The notes beneath the pieces are model-generated. The model was not told where the DNA came from. It searched no databases and saw nothing but the letters and a program-made list of their open reading frames with translations. A stretch of 32,197 bases of DNA from an uncultured Clostridia bacterium (lineage in GTDB: Bacteria > Bacillota > Clostridia > Oscillospirales > Ruminococcaceae), in the NCBI GenBank assembly GCA_945833805.1, contig CAMAGG010000006.1:1-32197 (forward strand), given 5' to 3'. This document shows, piece by piece, positions 16,319 through 24,482 of this stretch (the stretch's first letter is position 1; each line of letters begins with the position of its first letter). The translations under genes were made by a program, and so were the position numbers.

Positions 16319-16666
16319 TTATGTACCACCTCCAAAGTAACCTGTGATTACCGTAAGCAGAGAGGTCGCTACTACCGCACCGATAGTGGAAACTACTGCG
16401 GTAATAATGCGGTTATCCCACTTTTTCCTGTCCATTTCGTCTGCGGCAGAACGCCTGATACAGAAATAGACAATGCAGACCGTGCCGACTACTGCGGCAA
16501 GTCCCAGCAGAATAGTTGACGCGTCATTCAGCAGGTTTTTTAAGCCTGTCGCAACGACAGAGCCGCCTAAACCGCCGCCATCTTCTGCGAAAGCGGTAAC
16601 GCTTAACGCTGCTGTCATGACCGCCGCAGAAACAGCGGAAATGATACCCTTGACCTTACTTGTCAT
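16319..16666 (-). CDS. VirB2-like T4SS pilin
   Basis: The 115-residue protein has a clear signal peptide (cut after SVTAFA, about residue 27), a Gly-rich stretch (DGGGLGGS) and two hydrophobic helices at about 50-68 and 86-108 joined by a charged loop (RRSAADEMDRKKWDN). This is the VirB2/TrbC pilin topology in Gram-positive elements. GGAGG lies 7 nt before the ATG. It sits between virD4 and the SpoVG-like gene. Confidence 0.78.
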   Translation of the reverse strand: MTSKVKGIISAVSAAVMTAALSVTAFAEDGGGLGGSVVATGLKNLLNDASTILLGLAAVVGTVCIVYFCIRRSAADEMDRKKWDNRIITAVVSTIGAVVATSLLTVITGYFGGGT

Positions 16667-16680
16667 CTTTTTTCCTCCTT

Positions 16681-18759
16681 TCAGAACATAGAATTGTGAC
16701 CTTCGTTTTCCGCATTAACAGCTTTACGCGTCTTTGCAGCTAATTCCAGCCACGGTTTCCATAGTTTTATCTCAATCTCGCCGTCATAGCTTGGTCTTGC
16801 ATTTTCATCAAGCTCGATAAGCCGCTGATTATGCTTTTTGTCGCCCAGACCAAGCATATCGTTGAATGCCCATTTGGAAATATCTGGCGACTCCATAACG
16901 GCGGGAGAGTTGTTAGAGATAACGAGCGAATATGGGCGTTCAAAACCGTTCATTATTTCCTCTGCAGTAAGCAGGCTGCGCTCTATCAGCGACACATTCA
17001 CAGAGCTGGACGGGTTTGAATACTTTTGTGCGGAGCTGCCGAGTGAATAGGTTAGGGTTGTGTACTTTCCCATTGCCTCGGAAAGTTCCTTGTTGGTTTC
17101 AATATCGGTGCTTTGGAGATATATCCAATAGCGGCAGTTTCCTTTTGCTATGTTGGCAACCTCCTCGCCGTACACAAGTTTAAGCTGTGCAAAGCTCTGC
17201 AAAAACAAATTCCACCTTATGCCGTAGCCGCGCGATACCGTGAGTTTTTTCTCAAAGGTTTCTATCTTTGAAAAGTTACCAAATTCGTCCAGCACGAAAT
17301 TTACACGATAGCGCAGGCGGTTTCCTGTTTTCTTCGCAGCAACAACAAGCAATTCATACTGCTGTGCCACAAGTATTGTGGTGATAGGATAGAATGTTTC
17401 ACGCTCATCGGGAAGAACATAGAACAATGCTTTTTTAGCCTCTGTACCGAACGATGCAAGGTCAAAATCTGACTTTGATGTAATTCGGTATGTGGTCGGA
17501 TTGGTGAACAGGCGGAGCGTTGTGAGTGCAGAGGTATAAAAGGACGCTGCCGTTTTATCGGGAGCGACATTTGCGATAGCAAGCGTTTGCCGTGCGGGGT
17601 GGTTGTCTGGGATACTGCGGAGGTACTTTTTGTACTGTATCTCTTTCTCTCCCTGCGCGGGAACAGACATATTGCTGATGAATTCGTACACGTTGGTGAG
17701 GTTCTGATATTCGGGGCAGTCTTGGTTATCGTAGACAACTGCCAGAATGGACGCAACGATGATAGCCATTTCTCCGTTAGTCCAGATAGGCTCGCCCTTT
17801 TCGCTTTTTTCTACAAGAATGTTCACCATATCCCATGCCTTTTCGCTTGCCTCGTTGATTTCACCTCTGTTTACCGCGTCGATTATCGGCTGCAAGGGAT
17901 TGTAGCACATAGATTTCCGCGGCGAATTAAAGTCGATAACGCAGACGGTATAACCGAGCGTTTCAAGGAAGGTGTGCATATAGTGGTAAAGCTCACCCTT
18001 CGGGTCGGAAACCACAATACCTTCACCGGCAAGAGCCAGCGCACACAATGTTTGAAGAACAAGCGTTCGTGTTTTGCCGCAGCCTGTCGAACCGATAGTC
18101 ATTGTGTGAACGTCATCGGTTATACAGCTTATCTGCTCCTTGATCGCTGTTGCATTTCTGCCGAGGACTATACCTGCCTCATCAAAGATATTGCCTGTTA
18201 TGCCTATGGGCTTTGCATGGTAATACTGTCCGTTGTCAACAGCTTCAGCTCGCCGCAAACCTTCCGCAAGCAGCCGTTTTATTTTATCGTCTGCCAGAAA
18301 CAGCACAACGGCGGGAAATATTCTTGCTTTTTCCTCATCGGGCATAAACCACGCAGAACCATGCTGCTTTTGTCCGTAGGGTTTTGGTATCTCAATTTTC
18401 GGAGTGACTTGATACATTTCCGCTTGATAGGGTTTGAGAGAACTAAAAAAGTAGACAAAGCAGACTAACGCCGCCATAGTTTCAAATATCCAGAACAGCT
18501 TCCGCGGCTGTTCGTTGGATAACGCTCCGTCTATCAGCGAAAATATATTGAGGTAGTTCCTCTCTGAAAGGCTCCGGTGAGTGAATGCGTCGTTGATAAG
18601 ATTTGCAAGGAACAGCGCGGCGAATGTGCCAATAATCACAAACAAGCAGCATAGGAACAGCTTATGTGAATTGTCCTTTATCAACCGTTTCAACGCACTT
18701 TTTAACCGCTGTGGAAACTTTGCAATATCCTCGCGGCAGTTTCTTGTGTTTCGTTTCAT
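16681..18759 (-). CDS. virD4: VirD4/TraG-type coupling protein
   Basis: This 692-residue type IV coupling ATPase brings the relaxase-DNA complex to the channel. It has two N-terminal membrane segments (about 33-55 and 88-107). The VirD4/TraG signature HGSAWFMPDEE is at about 133-143, Walker A GSTGCGKT at 223-230 followed by VVSDPKGELY, and Walker B VNFVLDEFGNF at about 486-496. All nucleotide-binding residues seem intact. Its ATG overlaps the upstream stop (ATGA), and no strong ribosome binding site is visible, so it depends on coupling. It is the main evidence that the operon transfers DNA. Confidence 0.93.
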   Translation of the reverse strand: MKRNTRNCREDIAKFPQRLKSALKRLIKDNSHKLFLCCLFVIIGTFAALFLANLINDAFTHRSLSERNYLNIFSLIDGALSNEQPRKLFWIFETMAALVCFVYFFSSLKPYQAEMYQVTPKIEIPKPYGQKQHGSAWFMPDEEKARIFPAVVLFLADDKIKRLLAEGLRRAEAVDNGQYYHAKPIGITGNIFDEAGIVLGRNATAIKEQISCITDDVHTMTIGSTGCGKTRTLVLQTLCALALAGEGIVVSDPKGELYHYMHTFLETLGYTVCVIDFNSPRKSMCYNPLQPIIDAVNRGEINEASEKAWDMVNILVEKSEKGEPIWTNGEMAIIVASILAVVYDNQDCPEYQNLTNVYEFISNMSVPAQGEKEIQYKKYLRSIPDNHPARQTLAIANVAPDKTAASFYTSALTTLRLFTNPTTYRITSKSDFDLASFGTEAKKALFYVLPDERETFYPITTILVAQQYELLVVAAKKTGNRLRYRVNFVLDEFGNFSKIETFEKKLTVSRGYGIRWNLFLQSFAQLKLVYGEEVANIAKGNCRYWIYLQSTDIETNKELSEAMGKYTTLTYSLGSSAQKYSNPSSSVNVSLIERSLLTAEEIMNGFERPYSLVISNNSPAVMESPDISKWAFNDMLGLGDKKHNQRLIELDENARPSYDGEIEIKLWKPWLELAAKTRKAVNAENEGHNSMF

Positions 18760-19199
18760 AATTCAGCTTCTTCTGTAACGTTTTCCTCTGACACAACGGT
18801 TTCCTTAACGACGGTCTGATTACGCTGTTCATCAACAAATTTGGTGAGCTTACCGACAGCGTTATTGCAGATAAGCGCCTCGTTCATGGAAACCTCATCG
18901 CTCTTGTAATCTTCGAGCAGCTTTATTTCGCCGTTTCTGCGCTTGATGAGGTCTACTGCCCCAACACCGAACCGCCCGCCATAAAGGTGCGCAGCGTCCT
19001 TGTGTACGGTGTAATCAACACCGAGCAGAATGAGTATGTGTTCGGGGCTGTGGGCGTTTCTCTCCTTGAAAAGCTCCATTGCTTCATCAAGCGACAGTTT
19101 TCCGGCAAACGGCTCATAAATCGTTGAAGGCGTTCCACCCGGCTCATGACTTAACACATAGAATGAAAAATCGCATATCTTTCCTGTTGTAACTGCCAT
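18756..19199 (-). CDS. Hypothetical ICE protein with acidic tail
   Basis: A 147-residue soluble protein, unknown to me. The core contains FYVLSHEPGGTPSTIYEPFAG and a repeated Gly-rich segment (LYGGRFGVGAV); its C-terminal 25 residues are acidic and end VTEEAEL. The start at 19199 has GGAGG 8 nt upstream. That ribosome binding site lies immediately downstream of a perfect intrinsic terminator, so expression depends on read-through. Coupling to virD4 (ATGA) suggests a job linked to the coupling protein. Confidence 0.7.
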   Translation of the reverse strand: MAVTTGKICDFSFYVLSHEPGGTPSTIYEPFAGKLSLDEAMELFKERNAHSPEHILILLGVDYTVHKDAAHLYGGRFGVGAVDLIKRRNGEIKLLEDYKSDEVSMNEALICNNAVGKLTKFVDEQRNQTVVKETVVSEENVTEEAEL

Positions 19200-19220
19200 T
19201 TTGTTTCCCTCCATAAACAG

Positions 19221-19253
19221 AAAAAGGCACGATTCTTTCTCAAAAATCGTGCC
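19221..19253 (-). terminator. Intrinsic terminator inside the transfer operon
   Basis: On the minus strand a perfect 9-bp stem (GGCACGATT / AATCGTGCC) with a 10-nt loop is followed by TTTTT. It lies about 18 nt after the stop of the large secreted-protein gene and ends about 10 nt before the ribosome binding site of the next gene. Everything downstream, including virD4, needs read-through or another promoter. Confidence 0.85.
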
Positions 19254-19270
19254 TATATTTATTGTAGTTC

Positions 19271-21499
19271 TTACGGGTTTGTCGGTGCTATATGCCAATC
19301 GTCGTAGACATTTCCTTTTATCCGTATGCTGTCATCAACAAGCCGTATCGACAACTGACCGGCAGGACACCACACGTCAAACACCTCCGCATATATACGG
19401 TACGGTGTGTTGTCGGGATACCATATCGGTGTAAAATGTGTGCGGTCATTGTAAGTGCTGTAAGGATTGACCTTAAACTGAAATTCGCTGCCGACTTTTT
19501 CAAGCAGGCGGTTGTATTTTGCGGTACTCTGCCTGTTGAAATTGAATTCGGGGAAAAGGACATTGACCTTCTGAGCGTTGGTGCAATAGCTTATATCGCC
19601 GTCAACATCCGTGGTAACGGATATGTTTATCCCATAGCCGGATTTCATTTTCCAAGCACCGTCGCTGCCTGTCGCCGTGTAGCAATACGGAGATGGAGAT
19701 ACTGTCATATCTGCGGAGAGCCGCACGGTGTATGTTACCTCGTAAGCTCCGTCAATATAAACTGCCCTCTGTATCTTTTTCTCACGCCATCGTCCGGTGG
19801 CTGTCTGATATTCGTAATAGCAGCCGTAATATTCATAGCTGCCGGTTGAGGTTGACCAGCTATCCTGCCCCCAATCATATACCCACTCTGTCCATGAAAG
19901 TTCGGTTATATCTTCTTTCGGAGCATAAGAGGAAATGTTCTTCTCAATGGAGCTTGTACCGTAATTCTTCCACCAGGAGGGGCGTGCGTCTGTAACCTTT
20001 GGGTCGGGCGGCGTCTTTTCTTCAACCTTTGCTATCTTCGCATTTATGACAATGCTGCTGACGGTCTGTTTATCCTTGTCTTTGAAAGCGCCGTCGGGCG
20101 AGGTTATCGTGATGATAACGTCCTGCGCCGTTGTGGGAGTATGCCACTTGAAATAGCCCATAGCTTCCTCATGCGAGGGACAACTTACATTGACAGTACC
20201 GGACGCGAGGGTTCTGCCGGCTGTGCTTTTGACAGAGTAGTTTACCCGTGCGCCTGTTCCCACGGTATCTCCGTCCTTAACGCGCTTTACCAGCTTGTAT
20301 TTGTCGTTTGCCTCGTCCCATTCATACACCGAAACATAGCTTGTAGGCATCATATAAGTATCGGTATAGGGTGAGCCATATTCTCCGTCGCCAAGATAGG
20401 TCGCTTTGCTGGATATAAGCGGGAGATTACCGTCGCTGTCGTAGATGGAGAATTTATAGCCGTAGTAGTCCTTGTCCTTATTATTATAGAAAGTAAACGA
20501 GGTATAGACATAGGTGTCCGTATGGTACTCGGCAATTTCTTCTCCATCGGGCAAATCTTCTTCAGGCGGCGGTTCTGCACCGATAATTCCTATACCCATA
20601 CACCTTATGATACATTCATCGGAATTGTACTTACTGTTCCCGTTGTAATAATCATTATCCGAGGGTGAATAAACAGATACACCGAGGTCTGTTGCCTGCA
20701 AAAAAGCGGCTCTCGGCAGTTCCGAGTGCGTGAGCGTTCCGACTAATGCGCGGAGGTTGTTCGTGCTGTTCCAAGCTGCCGAGTATGTGACTTTATCATA
20801 GTGGTTAAGCAGCGCACACTCCGTTGCGGTAAGCGCCCAGTTCAGACCGTCATATCGAAAATACGCAATAGGCTCAAAGGCTATCTTGTACTTTCCGTCC
20901 GCAAAGTCCTCATATTTCAGCCGCGGAAAAATTGTCTGCAAGCAGTTTTCCACAAATGCTCTGTCGCCGAGAAAGCTCTTGATAGCCTCATAATTTGAGG
21001 TATTGCTTTCGGATATAATATCAATGCTTGATAAACTCTCTACATATTCAGCATGGTATCCCGAAGATTTTACTCTCGATGATACCGTCTGCCGATATTT
21101 CGCAATAGAGGTACTGTCAAGTGCGCTGTATGTGTTTCCGACATACGCAGACGAAAGCCAAGTCGTTTTTGGTATAAGCTCCGTTCCGTCCGCAAAGTAA
21201 CACATTCCCGATACTGCGGCAATAGTTGGCTCGCCTGTTATATCCAGCGTGTTGAATACCTTTGTTTCGTCCTCTGCGTCGTAGATAGTTATGCGTAAGC
21301 CTTCAAGGTCATATCCATAACCGTCCCACACATTGCCGCCGCTGTCCGTTTGTATCGCCCACCCGTTATCATCGGTGCCGGGCTTAAACCCCGAGCCGTC
21401 ATCATTACCAAAATTCACGTCTGCAAATGCGCTGCTCGTAAAAAGGAACATAACGGCAAGGGACAACAGAACAGCTATAATTCTTTTCTGTTTCATCAT
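19271..21499 (-). CDS. Large secreted surface protein
   Basis: The 742-residue product has a signal peptide (MMKQKRIIAVLLSLAVMFLF; likely cut after SAFA at about 27) and no membrane anchor or LPXTG motif. The mature part is rich in Tyr, Asp and Ser, consistent with beta-rich outside domains. Residues 310-330 hold an acidic Pro linker (AEPPPEEDLPDGEE). The end reads VYDDWHIAPTNP, a type of ending I associate with surface proteins of Clostridia elements. It could act in cell-cell contact, mating-pair stability or surface exclusion. It lies second in the operon behind the 22260-22288 promoter. Confidence 0.8.
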   Translation of the reverse strand: MMKQKRIIAVLLSLAVMFLFTSSAFADVNFGNDDGSGFKPGTDDNGWAIQTDSGGNVWDGYGYDLEGLRITIYDAEDETKVFNTLDITGEPTIAAVSGMCYFADGTELIPKTTWLSSAYVGNTYSALDSTSIAKYRQTVSSRVKSSGYHAEYVESLSSIDIISESNTSNYEAIKSFLGDRAFVENCLQTIFPRLKYEDFADGKYKIAFEPIAYFRYDGLNWALTATECALLNHYDKVTYSAAWNSTNNLRALVGTLTHSELPRAAFLQATDLGVSVYSPSDNDYYNGNSKYNSDECIIRCMGIGIIGAEPPPEEDLPDGEEIAEYHTDTYVYTSFTFYNNKDKDYYGYKFSIYDSDGNLPLISSKATYLGDGEYGSPYTDTYMMPTSYVSVYEWDEANDKYKLVKRVKDGDTVGTGARVNYSVKSTAGRTLASGTVNVSCPSHEEAMGYFKWHTPTTAQDVIITITSPDGAFKDKDKQTVSSIVINAKIAKVEEKTPPDPKVTDARPSWWKNYGTSSIEKNISSYAPKEDITELSWTEWVYDWGQDSWSTSTGSYEYYGCYYEYQTATGRWREKKIQRAVYIDGAYEVTYTVRLSADMTVSPSPYCYTATGSDGAWKMKSGYGINISVTTDVDGDISYCTNAQKVNVLFPEFNFNRQSTAKYNRLLEKVGSEFQFKVNPYSTYNDRTHFTPIWYPDNTPYRIYAEVFDVWCPAGQLSIRLVDDSIRIKGNVYDDWHIAPTNP

Positions 21500-21564
21500 T
21501 TATCCTTTCGCAAAAGCAAAGGCGCACATTTCTGTACGCCTTACTGTGTATTAGAGGGAAATTC

Positions 21565-22215
21565 TCAATCCGTCCATTTCTCACCGCTTAATTCAAAGTC
21601 GGGAATTTCATCAACAATTACCGGACCGGACTCGGACCAGAGTTGGAAGATACCATTGTAAACCCATGTCGTTCCGTTGCTGTCCGTGTAGGTATCGCCG
21701 CTGTTCGGGTTCTTCGGAAAGCCGTTCTCGTCGGTAGGTTTCTCAACAGGCTCGTCACTAGGGTTCCGGTCTGTTGTGGTCGCTGTGCCGGTGTGTTCGG
21801 GAGCTGCTGTTACTTTCGGGAGGTCGGTGCGGACAGGCTCGTCGGGAGTGTTATCTGTCGGCTTGCTTGTGACTATGGTCACGGCGGGTTTCGTTGTATC
21901 GGCAGGATTAGTGGTGCTTGCGGGAGTTGTCGCCGTATCTGCGGGTCTTTCACTTGTGGTGGGGCTATCGGGTATCGGAGCGGATTCGGCGGTTTCCTCA
22001 ACCGAGATAGGCTCGCCCTCGCTGATGTGGCTGCTTATCGTTACCACAGGGGTATCTTCTGTTTCGGTTATTTCGTGAATTATCTCGGAGGTCTGCATGA
22101 GTTTGTCGTTGAGCAGATCAGCGTCACTCCTGCGGTTAAGTATTATAATTGTCGCCGCGGCAGCGATTGAAAGAGCTGCTGTTATTGCGATGATTATTTT
22201 TGTTGTCTTTGTCAT
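21565..22215 (-). CDS. Anchored Thr/Pro-rich surface protein
   Basis: A 216-residue protein with an N-terminal membrane anchor (about 6-27), a long Thr/Pro/Glu-rich stalk (about 60-165) and a small C-terminal module (NPNSGDTYTDSNGTTWVYNG). The stalk looks like a wall-spanning spacer, and the terminal module may bind a surface ligand. The start is MTKTTK with GGAGG 8 nt upstream. It is the first gene after the strong promoter at 22260-22288. Confidence 0.78.
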   Translation of the reverse strand: MTKTTKIIIAITAALSIAAAATIIILNRRSDADLLNDKLMQTSEIIHEITETEDTPVVTISSHISEGEPISVEETAESAPIPDSPTTSERPADTATTPASTTNPADTTKPAVTIVTSKPTDNTPDEPVRTDLPKVTAAPEHTGTATTTDRNPSDEPVEKPTDENGFPKNPNSGDTYTDSNGTTWVYNGIFQLWSESGPVIVDEIPDFELSGEKWTD

Positions 22216-22259
22216 AGTTTGTTCCTCCTTGTCGGATATGTAGTTTTCCTGCCAATAAT

Positions 22260-22288
22260 ATGATACCATATATTTACAGTTTTGTCAA
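22260..22288 (-). promoter_or_regulatory. Strong promoter for the transfer operon
   Basis: Reading on the minus strand, TTGACA (22283-22288) is followed after exactly 17 nt by TATCAT (22260-22265), five of six matches to the -10 consensus. Transcription would start near 22253, about 38 nt before the first gene. No clear operator is visible. Confidence 0.8.
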
Positions 22289-22354
22289 TTAGTTTACACA
22301 CAAAATTATTCACAAACATTTGAAAATATCCCTGTGCAGATCGCCTAAAAAGCA

Positions 22355-22405
22355 GGGAAATGCTCAACTGCGGAATAAGCCGTAGGCGTTTCCGGTACAT
22401 TTCTA
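22355..22405. repeat. Junction palindrome, long type (51 bp)
   Basis: On the minus strand it runs from TAGAAATG to GCATTTCCC with a core containing GCCTACGGCTTATTCCGCAG. The TAG is the stop codon of the 22403 gene. It is the last element of the accessory segment. It aligns without gaps, in opposite orientation, to the element at 29661-29711. Confidence 0.75.
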
Positions 22406-22957
22406 TATTGAAAGCTCGTCCTCAAGTTCATCATCTTCCTCAATGTCAAGTTCGTCTGTCTGAGCGAGTTCGCTTTCGGAGTTAAGGCGGCGGACAAGAT
22501 CGGAAAAGCTGTCAAGGTAGTGCTGATAGTGTTCGTAACGGCGCATGGTAATAAGGTCATCGTTCTTGATCGCCGAACGGAGGTTCTCTGCGTAACCTAT
22601 GACAGCCGGAACACAAAGCCGTTTCATTTGCTTGTCCGAAAGGCTTTCAGCCCGCTGACGAATAAATATCAAGTTTTCATCAGCGTCGATTATCCCCATT
22701 GCTATCGCAGCATTTTTTCGTATCTCGTCCTTTCGGGCGATATAGTCGCTCGGAACAATGGGCGGCAGTTCACGCTGACAAATTTCATCGAACATGAATA
22801 AAGGAGTTTCTTCCTCAATCATCTGCTTTTCATAGATAATATGGTTGCGGACGAGGTTCAAATTCACGCCATCAGCGTAAAATGGGTCGGAGCTACCGTA
22901 TTTGTAGATATGCTCCCAGCGTTCATATTCGTTTTCAAGGTTTTTAAGTCTGTCCAT
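22403..22957 (-). CDS. Conserved mobile-element protein of unknown function
   Basis: This 184-residue soluble, helix-rich protein contains YERWEHIYKYGSSDPFYADG followed by NLNLVRNHIIYEK. I associate this block with small proteins in many Firmicute plasmids and conjugative elements, with no known activity. The C-terminal 20 residues are strongly acidic (IEEDDELEDELSI). GAGG lies 5 nt before the chosen ATG; an 11-codon longer frame starts inside the junction repeat. It is the last gene of the accessory segment. Confidence 0.78.
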   Translation of the reverse strand: MDRLKNLENEYERWEHIYKYGSSDPFYADGVNLNLVRNHIIYEKQMIEEETPLFMFDEICQRELPPIVPSDYIARKDEIRKNAAIAMGIIDADENLIFIRQRAESLSDKQMKRLCVPAVIGYAENLRSAIKNDDLITMRRYEHYQHYLDSFSDLVRRLNSESELAQTDELDIEEDDELEDELSI

Positions 22958-22977
22958 GCGCACCTCGCTTTCAATCG

Positions 22978-23006
22978 GAGAAATGTCCATCTGCTACCTA
23001 TTTCTC
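22978..23006. repeat. Junction palindrome, short type (29 bp)
   Basis: Arms GAGAAATG and TATTTCTC flank the 13-nt core TCCATCTGCTACC. It starts 2 nt after the stop of the 23009 gene and ends just before the ribosome binding site of the 22957 gene. Confidence 0.85.
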
Positions 23007-23008
23007 CG

Positions 23009-23761
23009 TTAGGGTTCCGGTTCTGCCTCACTCTCATCATACTCCATAGACTCATACCATTCGGGAGAATAACCGAGTATCTCTGCTGCAAGCTGGCAAG
23101 ATTCAACTGTCTGACATTGCGGAATATAGGTTTCGACTTTTTCACCGTTTTTATAGGTAGCCGTGCCAACATTGTAGCCGAAATCTTCATCAGCCCATTG
23201 GTGTTCAAAGGAGAGCGTGGGATACATTTGGGCAAGTCGTTTAATTACCGCCTCCGGTCGTGACCACGCCGTGTGAAATACTAGGGTATTGTTTTCAAAC
23301 GGTTCGGCTTTATATGCGTCCCATTTTGTGTTCCACTGCTGCAAGCGCCACTCATACCAAGTCGGAGCGCCGTAATTTATTATGTTGTGTGCAAGCTGAC
23401 GCCCCTTTTCAGCAGAGCCTTTATCTATACCAGACATTTCCCCTGAAATACCTACTTTATTTAAATCGGTAAAATACGCTTTAAGCGTTGTGATAGTATC
23501 CCGATATTCTTTAACAGAGAGCTTTTGAATACCCTCAACGGTTTCCGTATTTACCGGATTTACGGCAGATAAGTAGTTTGACAAGTCTTTAGAAAAGCTG
23601 CTTTCAAATGAAATATCAAGCTCTTTTGGCATGGGAATTATCTTGTCAAAAACAAGGAGCGTGTTTCCTTCCTCATCTTTAGTTGTAACCGCATCAAGCA
23701 ATCTGCGTATCTCCGTTTCTTCTCCGTCAATCGCAAGACGATTTGTAATATGATTTGGCAT
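23009..23761 (-). CDS. Api92/YubB ferredoxin-like domain protein
   Basis: The 250-residue product opens MPNHITNRLAIDGEE and later has GAPTWYEWRLQQWNTKWDA, FHTAWSRPEAVIKRLAQMYP and HQWADEDFGYNVG. Together these are the pattern of Api92-like/YubB ferredoxin-like proteins of phages and plasmids, whose function is unknown. The start at 23761 has AAAGGA shortly upstream; the longer frame reads through a junction repeat. It ends ESEAEPEP, and its final codons (GAACCGGAACCC) match those of other genes in the segment. Confidence 0.85.
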   Translation of the reverse strand: MPNHITNRLAIDGEETEIRRLLDAVTTKDEEGNTLLVFDKIIPMPKELDISFESSFSKDLSNYLSAVNPVNTETVEGIQKLSVKEYRDTITTLKAYFTDLNKVGISGEMSGIDKGSAEKGRQLAHNIINYGAPTWYEWRLQQWNTKWDAYKAEPFENNTLVFHTAWSRPEAVIKRLAQMYPTLSFEHQWADEDFGYNVGTATYKNGEKVETYIPQCQTVESCQLAAEILGYSPEWYESMEYDESEAEPEP

Positions 23762-23777
23762 TTTCTTATCCTTTCCA

Positions 23778-23806
23778 CAGAAATGTCCCTCTGCTACCCA
23801 TTTCTC
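23778..23806. repeat. Junction palindrome, short type
   Basis: Arms CAGAAATG and CATTTCTC around the core TCCCTCTGCTACC. The TGA of the upstream ribbon-helix-helix gene overlaps the arm (TGAGAAATG on the minus strand). Confidence 0.85.
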
Positions 23807-24287
23807 AAACCTCGTCATCGAAATTGCTGGCATTATAGGCTCGGTTGAGTTCCTCCCGCGCCTCCTGCCGATATTCTTCTTCCGGCTTTACCTTTTCCTT
23901 TAGGTACTGTGCCGCAAATTTTTTGGCAGTAGTAAGAATGTTTTCGTGAGAACGCCCGTCGGTGTAGTTTTCGGTGAGCATACCGATTACCGTTGCGAAT
24001 GAGATCGCAGATGTTCTTCCGGTTCTTGCGCATATCGGTATAACACGGTGTTCGATTATGCCCTCTATCTTTTTCAGATATGGAGCTATGCAAATATCAA
24101 GTTCCTCACGAATGTACTGACGGATCATGTTCTCATTGGCTCTTGCCGCATCCGTGTCAAGGCTGCTGTCAATAAGCAGCCGTACAGCGTTTGAAAAGTT
24201 GGTGTTGTGTTTCGCCGCGTACTTGTCAATAGCCTCTATCATTTCCTCCGTCATAGCTATCGGTTTTTGTTGGAGTCGCCTGCTCAT
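23805..24287 (-). CDS. Ribbon-helix-helix protein, candidate relaxosome accessory factor
   Basis: In this 160-residue protein residues 8-45 form a ribbon-helix-helix: a short strand (KPIAMT), helix MIEAIDKYAAKHN and helix NFSNAVRLLIDSS. The rest is helical, with a charged C terminus (EEYRQEAREELNRAY). Such proteins bind oriT inverted repeats in many transfer systems (TraJ, NikA, MobC types). Its gene begins about 105 nt from a hairpin followed by an IncP-like nick sequence, which supports that role. GGAGG precedes the ATG. A plain transcription regulator is the alternative. Confidence 0.7.
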   Translation of the reverse strand: MSRRLQQKPIAMTEEMIEAIDKYAAKHNTNFSNAVRLLIDSSLDTDAARANENMIRQYIREELDICIAPYLKKIEGIIEHRVIPICARTGRTSAISFATVIGMLTENYTDGRSHENILTTAKKFAAQYLKEKVKPEEEYRQEAREELNRAYNASNFDDEV

Positions 24288-24321
24288 AGGATAACCTCCT
24301 TTCTGTACTGTAAATATTTAG

Positions 24322-24343
24322 GAGAAATGCTAAAGAATTTCTC
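24322..24343. repeat. Minimal palindrome with the same arms
   Basis: GAGAAAT and ATTTCTC, perfect 7-nt arms with an 8-nt centre (GCTAAAGA), lie upstream of the ribbon-helix-helix gene. The arms match the junction repeats but the core does not. It occupies the only accessory junction without a full repeat. Confidence 0.6.
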
Positions 24344-24364
24344 ATAACGCTGGTGAAATTCCTT

Positions 24365-24440
24365 GCAACGCCTTTGGCGGTGCGGTGTGAGGTAGAGGAA
24401 CGAAGTTCCTCTATTCCTGCCCTACGGAGTTGGGGCGCTT
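24365..24440 (+). other. Candidate origin of transfer (oriT)
   Basis: The stretch 24288-24482 has no credible gene. It holds a small hairpin (CGCC-TTT-GGCG, 24369-24379) and a perfect 9-bp stem with 3-nt loop at 24393-24413 (TAGAGGAAC / GTTCCTCTA). Right after the stem comes CTATTCCTGCCC, one base longer than the RP4 nick region CTATCCTGCCC. By analogy the nick would fall between G24419 and C24420 on the plus strand. The adjacent gene encodes a ribbon-helix-helix protein. No relaxase gene is in the window, so this rests on structure and context. Confidence 0.55.
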
Positions 24441-24482
24441 TTCCCCCGCGGTGTTGAAAAGCAGTTGAATGTTGAAAAATAA

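Noticed and set aside
17587-18468. Long plus-strand open frame of 293 codons
   Set aside because: It lies wholly opposite virD4, whose motifs are clear. No ribosome binding site or recognisable protein.
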